Positions 34,587 to 46,633 of a stretch of DNA of 64,000 bases are shown here, piece after piece; the first letter of the stretch is position 1; the number at the start of each line of letters is the position of its first letter. The notes below the pieces were generated by a model that worked only from the letters and a program-made list of their open reading frames with translations, did not search any database and was not told the origin of the DNA. A program made the translations under genes and the position numbers. This DNA comes from Cyathus striatus (Eukaryota > Basidiomycota > Agaricomycetes > Agaricales > Nidulariaceae): contig JAOVFP010000008.1 in NCBI GenBank assembly GCA_025738555.1, positions 3,782,001 through 3,846,000 on the forward strand, given 5' to 3'.

Positions 34587-35651
34587 AGGACCCCTGATTA
34601 TCCCTATAACACTTAGTCGCCAATCCAGACACAAACCGGGGCCGTAGGCCCCGGAACTTTGTCGCAATCCGGACATTTTTGGGGAAAAGTACCGTCAAAC
34701 TCTGTTCACCTATCCGGACATCGACGGTCAAAAATTTCAGATGTAAGATCCCTGTCCGGACAAATACCAAGCGACTGAACATTCATTAACATTCATCGAT
34801 CATCTGTCACTTTCTCCAATCACCGAATCTCACTGTGGCCGACGTTTTCAATCATTCCCTATTATATACTTGAACGAGCACCGTACCGACAGTTCACTCA
34901 TCTCCTCGAGCCACCCAAATCATAAAGAGGTATTTCTTGCATAGCCAACCAACGCCGCAGCAGCACCGCCTGAGCTTGGATAGGCTTGGGATATGGCGAC
35001 TACTTACCTATGACTGCCCAATGACTAGACAAGACATTCAACATTTAATTTTTCTAGCCATTTCATCCTTTCCTTGTTTTCATAATATCATTACATTCAT
35101 CTCGTTGTCAGCCTACACTCTATTTCTTTCGTTTCATTCATTTCTATATTGGTTACTTTTCACTCACTACGTTGTCCTATTATCACTGACAACCTTTTAT
35201 TTTCATAGAACTCATAGACCTACTTAGAATCCATATCAGGTTCCCTTGCCCGCATAATGAATGATGATACAATTATTATCATCGACGAAGACGAGCGAGA
35301 GTTTTGCGAGTCCGATTGGATTGACTTTAGAAAACCATTTCCGACCCGTAATGTACCAGCATACATTGCCAAAGCAATTGACTGTAAAGCTCCGACAAAT
35401 TTGTGTCTATTTCATTCTAATATACATAGATTGTTGGTTTACGTCTTCTGGAAGCTTGATTTCGCAATATTGAAGAAAAAAAATCGAAAATACTGATTTT
35501 TTGGACTTAGAACACTCAATCCGGACAAATCCTGAGCCCAGCAGGCGAACCTAGACGCTCTCCGGACAAATTTTCAAAATTTCATTGATGACAGTCCGGA
35601 CAAAAATTATTTTTTGAGGAACTAACTGTTATAGGGATTATCGGGGGTCCT
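34587..35651. mobile_element. 1.07 kb inverted-repeat element with TCCGGA subterminal sites
   Basis: The left end AGGACCCCTGATTATCCCTA and right-end reverse complement AGGACCCCCGATAATCCCTA continue through TAACA as an inverted repeat. Six TCCGGACA copies flank the centre: 34668, 34713, 34755 on the left and 35520, 35561, 35595 on the right, an arrangement typical of transposase-binding repeats. The middle has a TATA-like ATTATATACTT (34859) and a small frame 35257..35496 (NDDTIIIIDEDEREF) of unknown meaning. No transposase is visible. The superfamily is not assignable. Confidence 0.7.
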
Positions 35652-35659
35652 GCGGTGCT

Positions 35660-36567
35660 GCTCAGGCCAACGGTAATTTCGGCGCCAGTGCCGGATTCAG
35701 CAAGCACAGCGCGTTACCCATCAAAGCCATAGAATATGTAGGAAGTGCGAGGAGTATGCGGTGAGCTCGTTATGAAGCCGAGTTCCCCAGGTGAATCATG
35801 TATAGGTATATCAAGTCTAGATCTGCGTTCGGTTGGGTGCGCGTTAGTTTGGTGAATGCAATGCGGGACTGAAGATCAACTCCGAGACAGTGTAATCACT
35901 AGAAATGATTAATTAGGGCCAGTTCAACACCGTCACATAAGTACATAGCATTAGAGTGCTTACGGTGATGAACTTGAAGGATATGCATGAGACATTGAGG
36001 GTGGGGCAGTAACTCGCATTGCGATGGTGTTGTGAAGGAGTTGGTGCCAGGGAATTTGAAGTCACCTAAAAGAGGGTTTTGTTTAACTATATTTGTACCA
36101 TCAATAACCGGGATAAGTACATCAAGCAAACAATGTTCGGAGGCGGAGGCAAAAGGTTGGCAAAACGCTCAAAAGTATGTGTTCCAAAAATAGCTCATGA
36201 TGTCAGCCTCACCAGGACAGCTCAGCCAAAGTTCAGCAGAGGGTTTATTTCGTCGATATTATGGCCTGTATATTGCGGAATGCAAGCAATAAAATATATC
36301 TATGATGCACCAGGCGCGTGCGCAACATGAAAGAGTTGCCAAACTTCAAATAAATGCGTTGAAATCACGAGTCGACTGTAGACCAGAGGTGAGACATAAG
36401 TATACAGATCCACACTAACAGGCCTGCATTTAATTCGTAGAAACCCAGTCCGCCTCTTTCCATCTTTCCATCTTGCACCGCCATCCATCAAGTGTTACTT
36501 GATCGATGATCTCTCAGCACGATCTTCCGCTCATTGCGTCCTTTCCCTCTCGTCTTCTGTCATCATT
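35660..36567. other. Intergenic region upstream of the seven-exon gene
   Basis: Small frames on both strands lack recognisable content. The last 100 bp before the ATG are pyrimidine-rich, as is usual for fungal leaders. Confidence 0.5.
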
Positions 36568-39506
36568 ATGGCCGTTTCCACTCTTCCTATCCCTCTTCTA
36601 CGCTCGAAAACCCTCATATACACCCCGCCCCCTCACCTTCTTCCACCGCGAATATTCTTCACTCGTCAACAACGACTTTCAAGACCTGGCTCCGTGTCAA
36701 CCCCCAAGGTCTCGTCTTCACCTCTCACTCGCGGTGCCGGTAAACGTATTCTAGCACAACTTGCCCAAGCGGAGCCGTATGGAATTCCGCTATCAATTGG
36801 CGGGGCTGGAGTTTTTCGTAGGGCAAGGAAGAGGCTCTCGCGTGAACGCAAAGTCCATCCATCCAAAATGGATGTCGACACTTCAGACCCATGGGCAATG
36901 GTCACTGAGCATGTTCCTTCTGCCAACCACCACCAAGTTCCTGTGGTCTTCGCTCCCACTATCCCCCTGTTCACCCCTTTCTCCATTCTCGATGTAGATA
37001 TTGAAATAGCGCCACCTCCCACCATCCCCTCATCCTTCGCTTGGAGCCCAGCTGTTCCTTCCACCTCCGCCGCGAACCTGTCGTCCTGGAGAAACCCATT
37101 GGCAGCCTCAAGCTTCCTACAGTTGATCCCGACCATGTCCGTACTACAAGCAACTAGGGGCTCTTCGACGCTCTCTCTTCAGTCCACGTCGATGAATATT
37201 GACGGATCCAACATTGGTAAGGTCAGCCACAAGGGTAAGGAGCGGGAAGTTTCGTCAGGTGTGGTGAAACACAACTCTTCACTACGGTAAGATGATTTAT
37301 TACTGCTCGAGTATTAACAAACAATGCGTCCTCGTACGATTCAAGTATTTCCCAGACGGCAGGAGGGGTTGTAAACAAGGGAAAGGGAGAGGTGGTTGAC
37401 CGACACTTGCCGCCTTTCCGGCTCATCGACAAAGGCCATTCCTTCCTCCCAGGAGGCCTTCTCCGCCCAACGATCGCAAGCTCGTCAAGTGCGTATTTCC
37501 CCGTCGCGTCTCCTTGGGCTCAACAACAGGCATTAGAGCTGCAACAAAGCTCTTCATCTTCCGCCGCTGGTTCTTCTGCGGCTGGCGCTCCTTCCCTGGG
37601 TGACGGTACCAGCTCAACGTCAGCCATTAAGCGCTCTGCTCTTCCCGGCAAACCGGAAGAATTCTTCCTCTCAGCATCTCCTTCGGCGCAGCGTGAGCGG
37701 GCACCAGAGGACTACTTACTTTCTCCCGCTGGATCTTCTGAGGTAGAAAGCTCGACCGTGACTCTCGTATCTACGACGCCTGTTCCATTTGGCTATTCTT
37801 CTTCAGTCTCCGCCGCACATTTGCGAGACAGTAGAAAGGATAGCTCGAACCTCACCTCTACACCCTCCTCCTCCCCCTCCTATCCACATAGGTCCCATTC
37901 TCTTGCCTCTCCCCCTCAGTTCCCTTCCTCTACCCGCTTTCCTCCCCTTCCTCCTCCTCTTCCCTGCTTTCCTCCCCTTCCCCCTCCTCTTCCCTGCTTT
38001 CCACCCCTCCCCCTTCCTCTGTCTCTGTCCTCCCTCTCCTCCTCCTCTGCCTCCACTCCGTCGACATGCGCTGGGCTGTATACTGAGCCCGCAAGATCGT
38101 CAAATAACGTTGCTGGTATACAAGCGGCAATACAAGAGGCGGCAACATCACTTTAAGCTAATAGTGGAGTTGAACAGGCTCGACCTCTCGTAACTATTAT
38201 AATTGATGTTCTTCCACGCGTGCATATTGACTACGGAGGTGTCGCCGCTTCGCGACACGCCCCCTAGAGGTCTAACTCGAAAGTTACTGCTATTCAGCAA
38301 AACTTAGAAACATCTTCTGAGGTACCCCCAGAGAACAAGAACCCTGAAGCCAGCGTGATGGTCGGCTCGACTTCTATTGATAGATTTGTTCTTGACGCAG
38401 AGAAATCAGAGGGACGAGTCAAGAGACCGCTTTATAAGTTCAGGAGGGTAACGGACAGGGATAAGCTCCATAGGTACTTGCGTAGACGCAACCATGAAGC
38501 TGCGTTGAAGATGCAGCTTCGTGCAAAGGCCGGTGTAGTACTGCGAATCAAGCATACTGCGTATGTATCCTATTCTCTTGTGTTTTTATTTCGCTAATGT
38601 TTATGCAGACCACTATCCGCTGTTAGTTCAACGACTCCGGATGGAAGCCCTCCTTGTGAAGTTGTTGGGGGATGTGAGAATTTCGATGTGGCTCCAAGAA
38701 AATCGCTTGAGGAAGGGATGTCGGAACTATTGGGAAGAAAAATGAAAGGGTCCTCCACGACAAGGTATGTTTTGTGATCCCCTCCGCATTTGCCCTTTAA
38801 TCATACTAATTATTCGTGTAGGGAAATTATCCCCATTCCTACATGGAATCGGCGAAAGGCCAAGATTCCGTGGAAAGTTTATTCTGGGGGAGAAGTGGAA
38901 GGGCCGGAAGGAAAGGACTCGGACGTCGAAGAGGTTGTTCATCCTGCCCACATGTCTCAGTCAAATAGGTCCCCGACAACCCCAGAGACAACGTACGCGG
39001 ATGAACAAGAGACCGTCTCTGCTGACTATGCGAATTCCGCACGGTCGGTGAGTGATTTCGTCTTTTTTGTTTGTTTGTTCCTAATTTTGGCTTTTTATAG
39101 TCACCGACAACCGATATGGTTACTGAAGATGAGGATTCTGACACTGAATTGATTTCGTCTTCGTCGTCAGTTTTATCTTCTACCACATTATCATCGGCAG
39201 AAGTCGTCTGTAACCGGGTCTCCGCGACTCGAACCACGCCCATCGACAATTTCAGCGAGGGAGGAAGGGAGCAAGGAAAAGGCAGTGAGATGGACACCCC
39301 GTCCGAGGAGGAGAATGGTCAGCTCTTTTTAGTACTTACTCTGGCTTTGATTTCCTATGCCCGTATGTCCAGACGTGGGTTCCGATGAGAACCAAACCGT
39401 AGATCCCGATTTTCCAGGTGGATTTGCGTGGCCATCGGACCCAGCACCGAAGTTGACGATACCTGCTGCGTGGCTCGCAGTGCCTGTGGCTATTTTTTTT
39501 ATTTAA
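36568..39506 (+). CDS. Seven-exon hypothetical Ser-rich protein
   Basis: Unknown function. Exons 36568..37286, 37346..38115, 38308..38560, 38609..38764, 38822..39047, 39101..39317, 39373..39506 (about 824 aa). The last four introns are clear and in phase. The intron 38116..38307 is the simplest way to avoid two in-frame stops (38154 and about 38265) and is less certain; exon 2 could instead end the protein at 38156. The N-terminus is MAVSTLPIPLLRSKTLIY, with a basic stretch VFRRARKRLSRERK near residue 84. The middle is a Pro/Ser tract encoded by a CT-rich repeat (37860-38060). The C-terminal half holds LYKFRRVTDRDKLHRYLRRR, the conserved-looking IIPIPTWNRRKAKIPWKVYS and acidic clusters. A nuclear or adaptor role cannot be judged from this. 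Confidence 0.6.
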
Positions 39507-39530
39507 ACATTTGTTTGGTTTTTTTTTTCT

Positions 39531-39720
39531 CATTGTTATCAAGGATTTAGTACCTGCAGCCTTCTGCGCAGTGTAATTTTTGTATACGGTTATCTTCTCT
39601 TTCTTTGTTATCAAGGATCTAGTGCCTGCAGCCTTCAGCGCAGCGCGATACCTCTTTGTTACCAGATCTGGTGCTTGTAGCCTTCCGCACAATGTACTTT
39701 TTTTATTGTTATATTTTTGT
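39531..39720 (+). repeat. Three imperfect tandem repeats of about 55-75 bp
   Basis: The phrase TTGTTATCAAGGATYTAGTR followed by CCTGCAGCCTTCNGCGCA appears near 39533 and 39607, and in a more diverged form near 39656 (TTGTTACCAGATCTGGTGCT). It lies just 3' of the seven-exon gene. Confidence 0.7.
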
Positions 39721-42599
39721 ATTCGTAATTTACCTTTCCTCGTTTTGCCGCTCGTATACCCTACAGACACGAGTTATTTGTGTAAGTATTGCTGCCTTTA
39801 TAAGCTCTGTTATATTTGATATTGAACTTGCCATGGCTATCAGCTCATCTTCGTGTAAGCAGATCAGGTATCTGAATATGTTTCCCCTTTAAATTACTCA
39901 ACATTGGTAACAACGTATGGTAGAGAACTTGTCTTCGGGCAGTTGGAACAAAAGTTCAATAATCAATAGATAAGTGTAAGATAGGTGTTCCTTTATTCAT
40001 GAAATAATTGTGATTAAAATTCGACATCGAGTACAGAGATTGTCACTTACTAATATCTAACTAATATCCATAATCATTGTAATTTGCGACTTGAAATTAA
40101 AACTGAGCAGTAGGCAAATCTTACCTACGTTCCACATCCTGATTTTAGCGGTATGATCCAACATGCCTTGTACAGTTCGAGCTTAGAAATTATAGGGAGA
40201 AGAAAGGATACGTAGTCTCTTCACGTCGTGTTGACTCTTGAGGTGGAAGGGATCTGCAGCAACATTAGGCCTCCGCATGTTAGTGACGACCGGGTTCCAG
40301 CGGCTTTCAACGCCATGGCATATCAAACTCGGAGTAGCGGATGGATTTCGTAGAATTATAGTTCTCTAGTGGTGATTGAGAGCGCGCAGGAGGGACACAT
40401 GTTGCACAGTTTCAATGACCGCAAGGTTGGCGCTCCGGAGCATTTGGGAGCATCTGACGTGTTCGTATAAGTAAAAACTTCAAATCGAGATTCTTCAAAA
40501 GTCTGAGACCGTGTAGCAAGGAAGATAAATGGATACGTGCAAAGCTGAGCAATAGTACTATTTTTTGATTGTGAGGATGGAGTCAGACGGACGGGCTATT
40601 TGGCTGCAGCATAGTTACCAAATACTGGGCAGGAATTTGGGTCACGGGTGGGTTTCGCCAAGGTTTCGCAAGGGTCTCGTGTTCAACTCTCGTCAAGATC
40701 AAGTCAAGGTTTCCTTCTACTTGTTTGTGTATTTCCGGCTGTCTACCTTCTCTAAAGATTCAATACACGGCTTTCCTCCCGAATTAAATGGCTTGAATGA
40801 CAACTTACGTTGCTTAAAATGCCTTGCAGTTAATCGATGTTCGCATGCCTTGCGCGTCTCAATCGCCGGAAGAGACCTCGCGCGATAACACGAGTGACGA
40901 CCTTTACTCGCGGTCTGCGGCCCCTCAATCACCGCACTGTGAATCCTGAGGATGCGAAATTCATCCGTTATCCCAGTTCTATTGAAACACTTGCTTAAAC
41001 TTAGCATGACGTAGGTCAGCTGTGCAGATTTTTTACTGAGGGTATTATTTCTAGGCTATGTTTTCTAGACACAAGCAGGTGAATAAAAGCACAACGTTCC
41101 AACGATTATCACCATATCGGACATCCAAACCGCCCACTACTCGATCTCCACGATGTACATGTTGTCCTTCTTGCTTCTTGGTTTCGTTACTATTGCGAGA
41201 CTGGATTACGCCGAAGCCATCCATGTAATTCCAATCTATGGAGATTGTGAGTGAACTACTATGGCTGAAGCTATCGGATGTTCTCAAAGTTGTCTTAGGC
41301 GGAACAGCATACAATCCCTGGGCACCTGATGATGTTGGCATATCCAACTTTATTTGTCGTTCTGACTAACTGTGTTCTCGGGCATTAACCTCCATAGATT
41401 GTTTGTAAGTCTCTTCGATTTAAAGTGCTACATAGGACCGGGCCAATGACATTGATTCCTAGGTGCAGAAGGCTGCTACTGTAAATATATCAATGAATTT
41501 CGTTCCCAGTGCGTAGCACATTTCGGTGAAGTGATATAGTGATAAAGTGTGTTCTAGGTGTCTTCCAGGTTCAGCAACGACTGGCACTACAGCTGTCGCC
41601 ACAAGCACCGTAGTTGCTTAGACATTTGTTAGACATCGTGAGTACTTCATTGCTACTACAGTAACAAGCTGTGAGATCTTGGTGTGATTGATGTGTTGGA
41701 CAATGGACAGTGAATTTGAAAGTAACCGGGCCTGCATGGAAGTTATGCTACTGTGGACTGTGGACTACGGACTTCCATCACACAGCAGATCTTTCCAGGT
41801 GCTTCTGGTCTAACGCTATCCTAGGGGCTGTATAGCTATTCTCAGAGTATCGTTATCATCTTAATACTACTGTGCTAAGTTGTGTTGGACCTGGCTTGAA
41901 GCTTAAAGCTTAAAGTCTTATTTGTGCAATGTAAGGTTTGCGTGACATATTGACCGTCGTCACGATTACGGTTTCCCAAATTTCCCAAGGTCTATATACA
42001 GAACAGTTTCAAGTTTTGGTTGCTCCCTCTTCCACTTCGTGAAGCAGCTGTCATCAAACCCTTTCACAAGTTTACCACAAGTGGGTCCACGGAGTGACCC
42101 GGTAATGAAGTCTAAATGGCTACTTAACAGCCATGCCCTTGGATTCTAGGCGATAGCTTGAAAGGTTATGAATCATGATATTTATTAACTTTTGGTCCTC
42201 CAGCATTACTCTACTCGCGGTGTTCGTAATTTCAAGGATCCAGAAGGGGTATAATGGGAGAAGAGTACGTCAACGCCTGACATAAGATGAACGCTTTCTC
42301 ACTATCCATATGCAGTGGGTTCTCTTACAGGAATGATTGTTCCGTTCCAGCCTATAGGCTTTCCAGGAGGTGCGATTAAGACTTAATGGTGAAATCCAGA
42401 CCTCGATTTCCGCTGGAAATGGCGGCATTTCTGTGAGTCTTACTGACATAACTAACCATAGGTAAAGACGCGCTGATTTCTCTGTTGAAGTGCACAAAGA
42501 TACGGCAGTGATACTATCTCCATAGGATCCTTCGTAGCTGGAAAACCATGTATTATCATCTCAGACTTTGATGTTGCCCATTAGTTGCTTATTGGATCC
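39721..42599. other. Gene-poor 2.9 kb
   Basis: No gene recognised on either strand. A minus-strand frame 41051..41347 (98 aa) has no identifiable domain. A 45-bp phrase near 41630 recurs at 32360. Near 42345 a short reading (PFQPIGFPGG) could be a remnant of the P450 N-terminal half. Confidence 0.45.
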
Positions 42600-44345
42600 A
42601 ATAAATCTGACTCTCGAAAAATGGATCCTGAATTCCAAGGCGTCATGGCGTACGTCAAGGCTTTAGTCATCTCTCCAAACTTTCTAACGCCGGTGAAGCT
42701 ACTGGAGCATAAGCCTTATTATTTCTGAAGGCAACATTTGGAGGAAGCATAGACGTGTCGTTGGGCCTGCTTTCAGCAATGACCTGTAAGGACTTACGGC
42801 ATTTGTATCTAACGCATATAACTCATGGCCCACAGTTATCGACGCGTATGGGAATAATCTATAAGCACCGTCTCGGAGATGATATCCGCGGAAGGATGGG
42901 ATAAGAAATCGTTCGAAGTGAGATCTGTACAACGACTATCGTCCAAGTTCGCACTCTTCCTCATCGGCAAGTGTGGGTTCGGATTCCCGTTTTCGTGGAC
43001 AGTACCTGAAGATATTTCCGGGAGAATCACGTTTTCTCATGCTATGAGAACGTTTATTGATGATATGATACTTGTGCATTTGCCGAAGTGGATCCTTCGA
43101 CTGCCTTTCGAGAAGTATGTGTTGTAGATTACTTGGCGCAAATCAAACTAAATTGGGTATGGTACAGATGTAGGCACATGAGTGCGTGTCTTGTCGAGCT
43201 AAAATAACTAATGGAATCAAAGATCCAGGAGAGGGAGAGGGAGCTGGAGAATGGTGGTGACATATTAGTAGTTAAAATAATATTTTCACCGCACTCGTTC
43301 AGGCAAATCACTTGGAGAAAGACCAGAAACTAAAATTGGATCATAGTGAACTTGTAACTGTCCTGTCTTATCCGATGGTCGGCGAATACTTGAACTAACG
43401 AATACAATCTGCTTTAGATTAGCGATATTTTAATATGCTGCTTGCAGGTCATGGTAGGGTTTCCCCTCCTACCAAGAATACCACAATGTTTATTATCTAC
43501 AGAATCTACGGCAACCGCTCTTTCTGCCACAATTGCATATCTGGTAAGGTATCCTGATTTATAGCAAGAGATTTGTGAACAAATCCACTCCGTGCTAGGC
43601 TCTGACCGTGACCTAGTAAGTATATATCTTTCCTACCGTGTCTGAGCCTAAATTAAGGGGACAAACATTCAGCGACTATGCAGAGCTCAATAAAGTACAA
43701 GCTTGTTTCTATGAGGGATTGAGATTATTCCGTTAGTTCAAAAATTGCATTGCGTACTAGATATTGGTGTCGCTAATTAGCTAATTCAGCTCCTGCTTAT
43801 ATCGTACTTTGTCAAGCAGATAGGGATACAGTTCTCCACGTTACCAATCCACACGGACAAGAGGGTACAACAGCAATTGCCGTTAATAAAGGAACACAGG
43901 CAAGTACAATGCTCTAGTGTTCAGAATTAGTCACGATACATTGCAATAGATGATCGTTGACATGGTAGGATTGAGTAAGAATCTCATCGTATATTATTCT
44001 TCCAAGTTAATGACCTCTCCCCTAGACCTGAATCTAAAATACTATCAGGATCCGCATGAGTTCAGACCTTCCAGATGGTACAATATTTTAGCTGAATCGG
44101 AATCGTTTGTAGGATTCGGAATAGGTAGGTTTGAAACTTTACACTATACATTTGTTGCGGTCTTGAATCTAATTTACTATGTTAGAGTCCGTCTGCTTCC
44201 TAACTGTCCTCCTGAAGGATTACAAAATCGAACCGTTGTTATCATCTGGAAAGACACTTGATACATGGGTGCAAGAGGTATTCGACACAAAATGTCTTAC
44301 TGCACTGACTATCAATGAGGTACCAGTACGATTTGTTCGTCGGAA
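42600..44345 (+). pseudogene. Cytochrome P450 pseudogene (agaricomycete type)
   Basis: Remains of a microsomal heme monooxygenase, readable in order across frames and stops: ISEGNIWRKHRRVVGPAFSN (helix C WxxxR, about 42721-42780), SKFALFLIGKCGFGFPFSW (about 42940-43000), STATALSATIAYLVRYPDL (I/J helix region, about 43505-43560), ACFYEGLRLF (ExxR, about 43700), HEFRPSRW (about 44055) and ESVCFLTVLLKDYKIEPLL, ending VPVRFVRRN at the duplication junction. Stops and frame changes separate the blocks, and the heme-binding loop with its cysteine is missing between FGIG (44120) and the final exon (44189). The gene is dead. The family style is that of mushroom P450s with the GKCGFGFPFSW signature. 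Confidence 0.85.
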
Positions 44346-44930
44346 CAGGCAGAGGCTTCGCCTAGACTTTCCACCCCCCTCCAATCCCCGCGAGGACACC
44401 GTCCCCCCGCTCCATCTACAGGCTCAAGAAGGGTAGAATCAATCCGCAGGCCACTGCCATTCGGTCCTTCCTCCATCGCCTTCCAGCACGTCGCCCGTCT
44501 CTCCCGTGTACGCGTTGGCTCGGTTCCAGTATCACTAGCTCTATCGCGTCGGCTGCTAGGCTGCCTTCCGTGCCCGTAGTGCGGTCTCCGACTGTGATAG
44601 CGCCGACTTCGTGGCGCGCGACAAAGGCCGGAGTGGAGTGGTACCTCTTCTGGTGAGGAGAGTATTCCGCGTCCACCCAAGACAACGGATAGCGTTGCGA
44701 GCACCGGCTCGACGTCTACTATCACTCCCGCTGAGAAACCCTCTCCCGTAATCGTACCTGCTGTGATCGTCGAGCCGTCGTTGTTGTGGGAGGAGGAAGA
44801 GTTCGAGCCGTCTACCCAAAGTGCCACTTACGCAAGTGTCCCTATTGCATTCGGAGAAGAAGACGAAGATACGGATTCCAGCTCGGTGTATTATAGTGCC
44901 CAGTCGAGCCTTAGCATTTGCCATAACCAT
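44346..44930 (+). pseudogene. 5'-truncated copy of the Ser/Pro-rich gene
   Basis: Corresponds to 18761-19345 but lacks everything upstream, and many 1-4 nt indels break the frame (for example C runs near 44374 and 44403, a CCC loss near 44468, scrambled bases near 44527). Preceded directly by the P450 3' end. Confidence 0.85.
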
Positions 44931-45459
44931 TGATCAAGAGTCAAGCATTCTTTTAACCACCACCACCTTTCTTTAATTTCTAAATCTTGTTTTCTTGGGG
45001 CGTCGGTGACATTGTTTTTTATTGGTATATATTCGACTTTTACCCGATTTGCGCTCAGAACGCTTTTTTATTATCTTCTTTCCTTTTCTTGCGATCCCTA
45101 TTCCCTAGCTTTGCATCCACGAACAACCACTCCGGTTTCTTCTCTCAGCTTTGCAACAACAACAATAAAGTCACTGTACATACGCGATCGAAAAATTCGC
45201 TAGATAACCCCACTCTCACTATCATCTCACTTCTGTCACTCCTTTGCATCAAAGCGAATTCCATTCGATTATCGTACACGTACATACATTATATTCTTAT
45301 AACTACATACTATCAATACAATATTTTAACTATGAGTGCTATAGGTGTGAGTGAGGGAAGTAAATGAGTATGTGCATATTATGGTATAGTTAATTAAAAA
45401 TTGAAAAAGTCCATGATGGTGTGTAGTGATCAAAAAAGAGCTCATTCCTGTTTGCTTCG

Positions 45460-45542
45460 TTCCTTCTAGCCGACTCGAACGACTGACCTCGTCATAGCCA
45501 GAAGATACTAGTGACGCGCTCTACCAAGCTGAGCTAAGAAGA
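45460..45542 (-). tRNA. Second tRNA-Thr copy with two indels
   Basis: Same gene as at 19873, but with one extra base in the D arm (CCAAGCTGAGC against CCAACTGAGC) and one G missing from the acceptor stem (AAGAAGAATT against AAGAAGGAATT). As written the acceptor stem no longer pairs fully. Either a damaged copy or a consensus error. Confidence 0.6.
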
Positions 45543-45609
45543 ATTAACTTTCAAAAAGTGCGTGAGATTATGGTACCCATGCAGTCAATTAATTTGAGGA
45601 AGACCGTGG

Positions 45610-46633
45610 CTATGCGTTTGCCGCATTGTTATACGCATTCTTGATCTCAAAATTCCACCTGTTTTCCGAATTGAGTTTCTCATTCCGGACGCTCCTGTCC
45701 ACGGTACTGTAATCACCACCGATATTGATGTACGTCGAAGGTCCACTACCAGAAGATGGGGTAGGTGGGTAGGAAAATGGCCTGGTTGCGGTAAGAAGTT
45801 CTGGAGTCGTAGGTGATAATGGTGGGAGACTAAGCGGACGTGGTGATGGGCGCACTGTAGCCTCAGATTCTTTAGGAGAAACTGGGGAAGGAGGCAGAGA
45901 AAGTGCTGCAGGAACAATTTGTCTTAATTCTCTTGTATCTCTGTTTGTTTCGAGAAGAGTTTCCAACTGCATTGACTGTCGAATGCGTCGAATATATGGG
46001 ATATAGAAACTCACTGTAAAGACATGTCTCGCATGGTCAAGTGTCTCTCTGAATTCTCTAATGGTGTCCACGTCTAGCTTTGGCTGCGAAGAAGCGTTTG
46101 AACCATGGGCGATTGCGTAGTGTGTTAGCTTCAAGGTAGACGCTATATGCTTGCCTGTATATAATTAGCTGCTAATTAATGACAAAGAGTGAAATGAAAC
46201 CTACTCCACAAAGCGGAAAATCATGTCGGTGTGATCCTTTGGAATGTCGGATTTCCACTCCCCAGTGGCTTTATTGTGATAGCGTGAGAGAATAACATAT
46301 GAGATTTCTAGTGAATTGCTGGCGAGTCGTAGAAGGTTCTTCTTGTTGCCTTTCGCTGTCTGAATAACTCGTTAGCAAATATGTACTGTGAAACGGACTT
46401 TGCATACTTGTGCAGTATCCAAAAGAACCAATGCTATTGACGAAACGGCCTGCAAAGGTACTGCGGGGCACGCATTTGAAGCCTCCTTTACAAGTTCCAA
46501 AGTGATACATTGCGGCTCCGTTCGCTGCTCCGCTGTGCTTTGAAGTGTCAATCGTAGTTTCCTGAGAGATGTGCTTGGAGAGCTCAATTACTCTCCGCAC
46601 AAGGGTTTCGCGAGTGATGATGGTGTGCTGCAT
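45610..46633 (-). pseudogene. Second copy of member A, frameshifted as written
   Basis: Matches 20023-21046. Differences include an extra T in exon 3 (near 46080), altered bases in exon 1 (near 46505) and small intron indels. The last exon (motif YINIGGDYSTVDRSVRN) is unchanged. If the differences are sequencing errors, this is the same gene as member A. Confidence 0.7.

Larger units (their letters stand above)
18761..44345 (+). repeat. First copy of a 25.6 kb duplicated unit
   Basis: The sequence starting CAGGCAGAGGCTTCGCC at 18761 restarts at 44346 and matches to the window end (64000 corresponds to 38415). The unit begins inside the Ser/Pro-rich gene and ends just after the P450 pseudogene's 3' end. 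Offsets drift between 25,578 and 25,588 because of small indels. Confidence 0.95.

Noticed and set aside
38154..38270. Two in-frame stops as proof that the seven-exon gene is two genes
   Set aside because: A phase-compatible intron (38116-38307) removes both; cDNA is needed, so one gene is kept as the working model.
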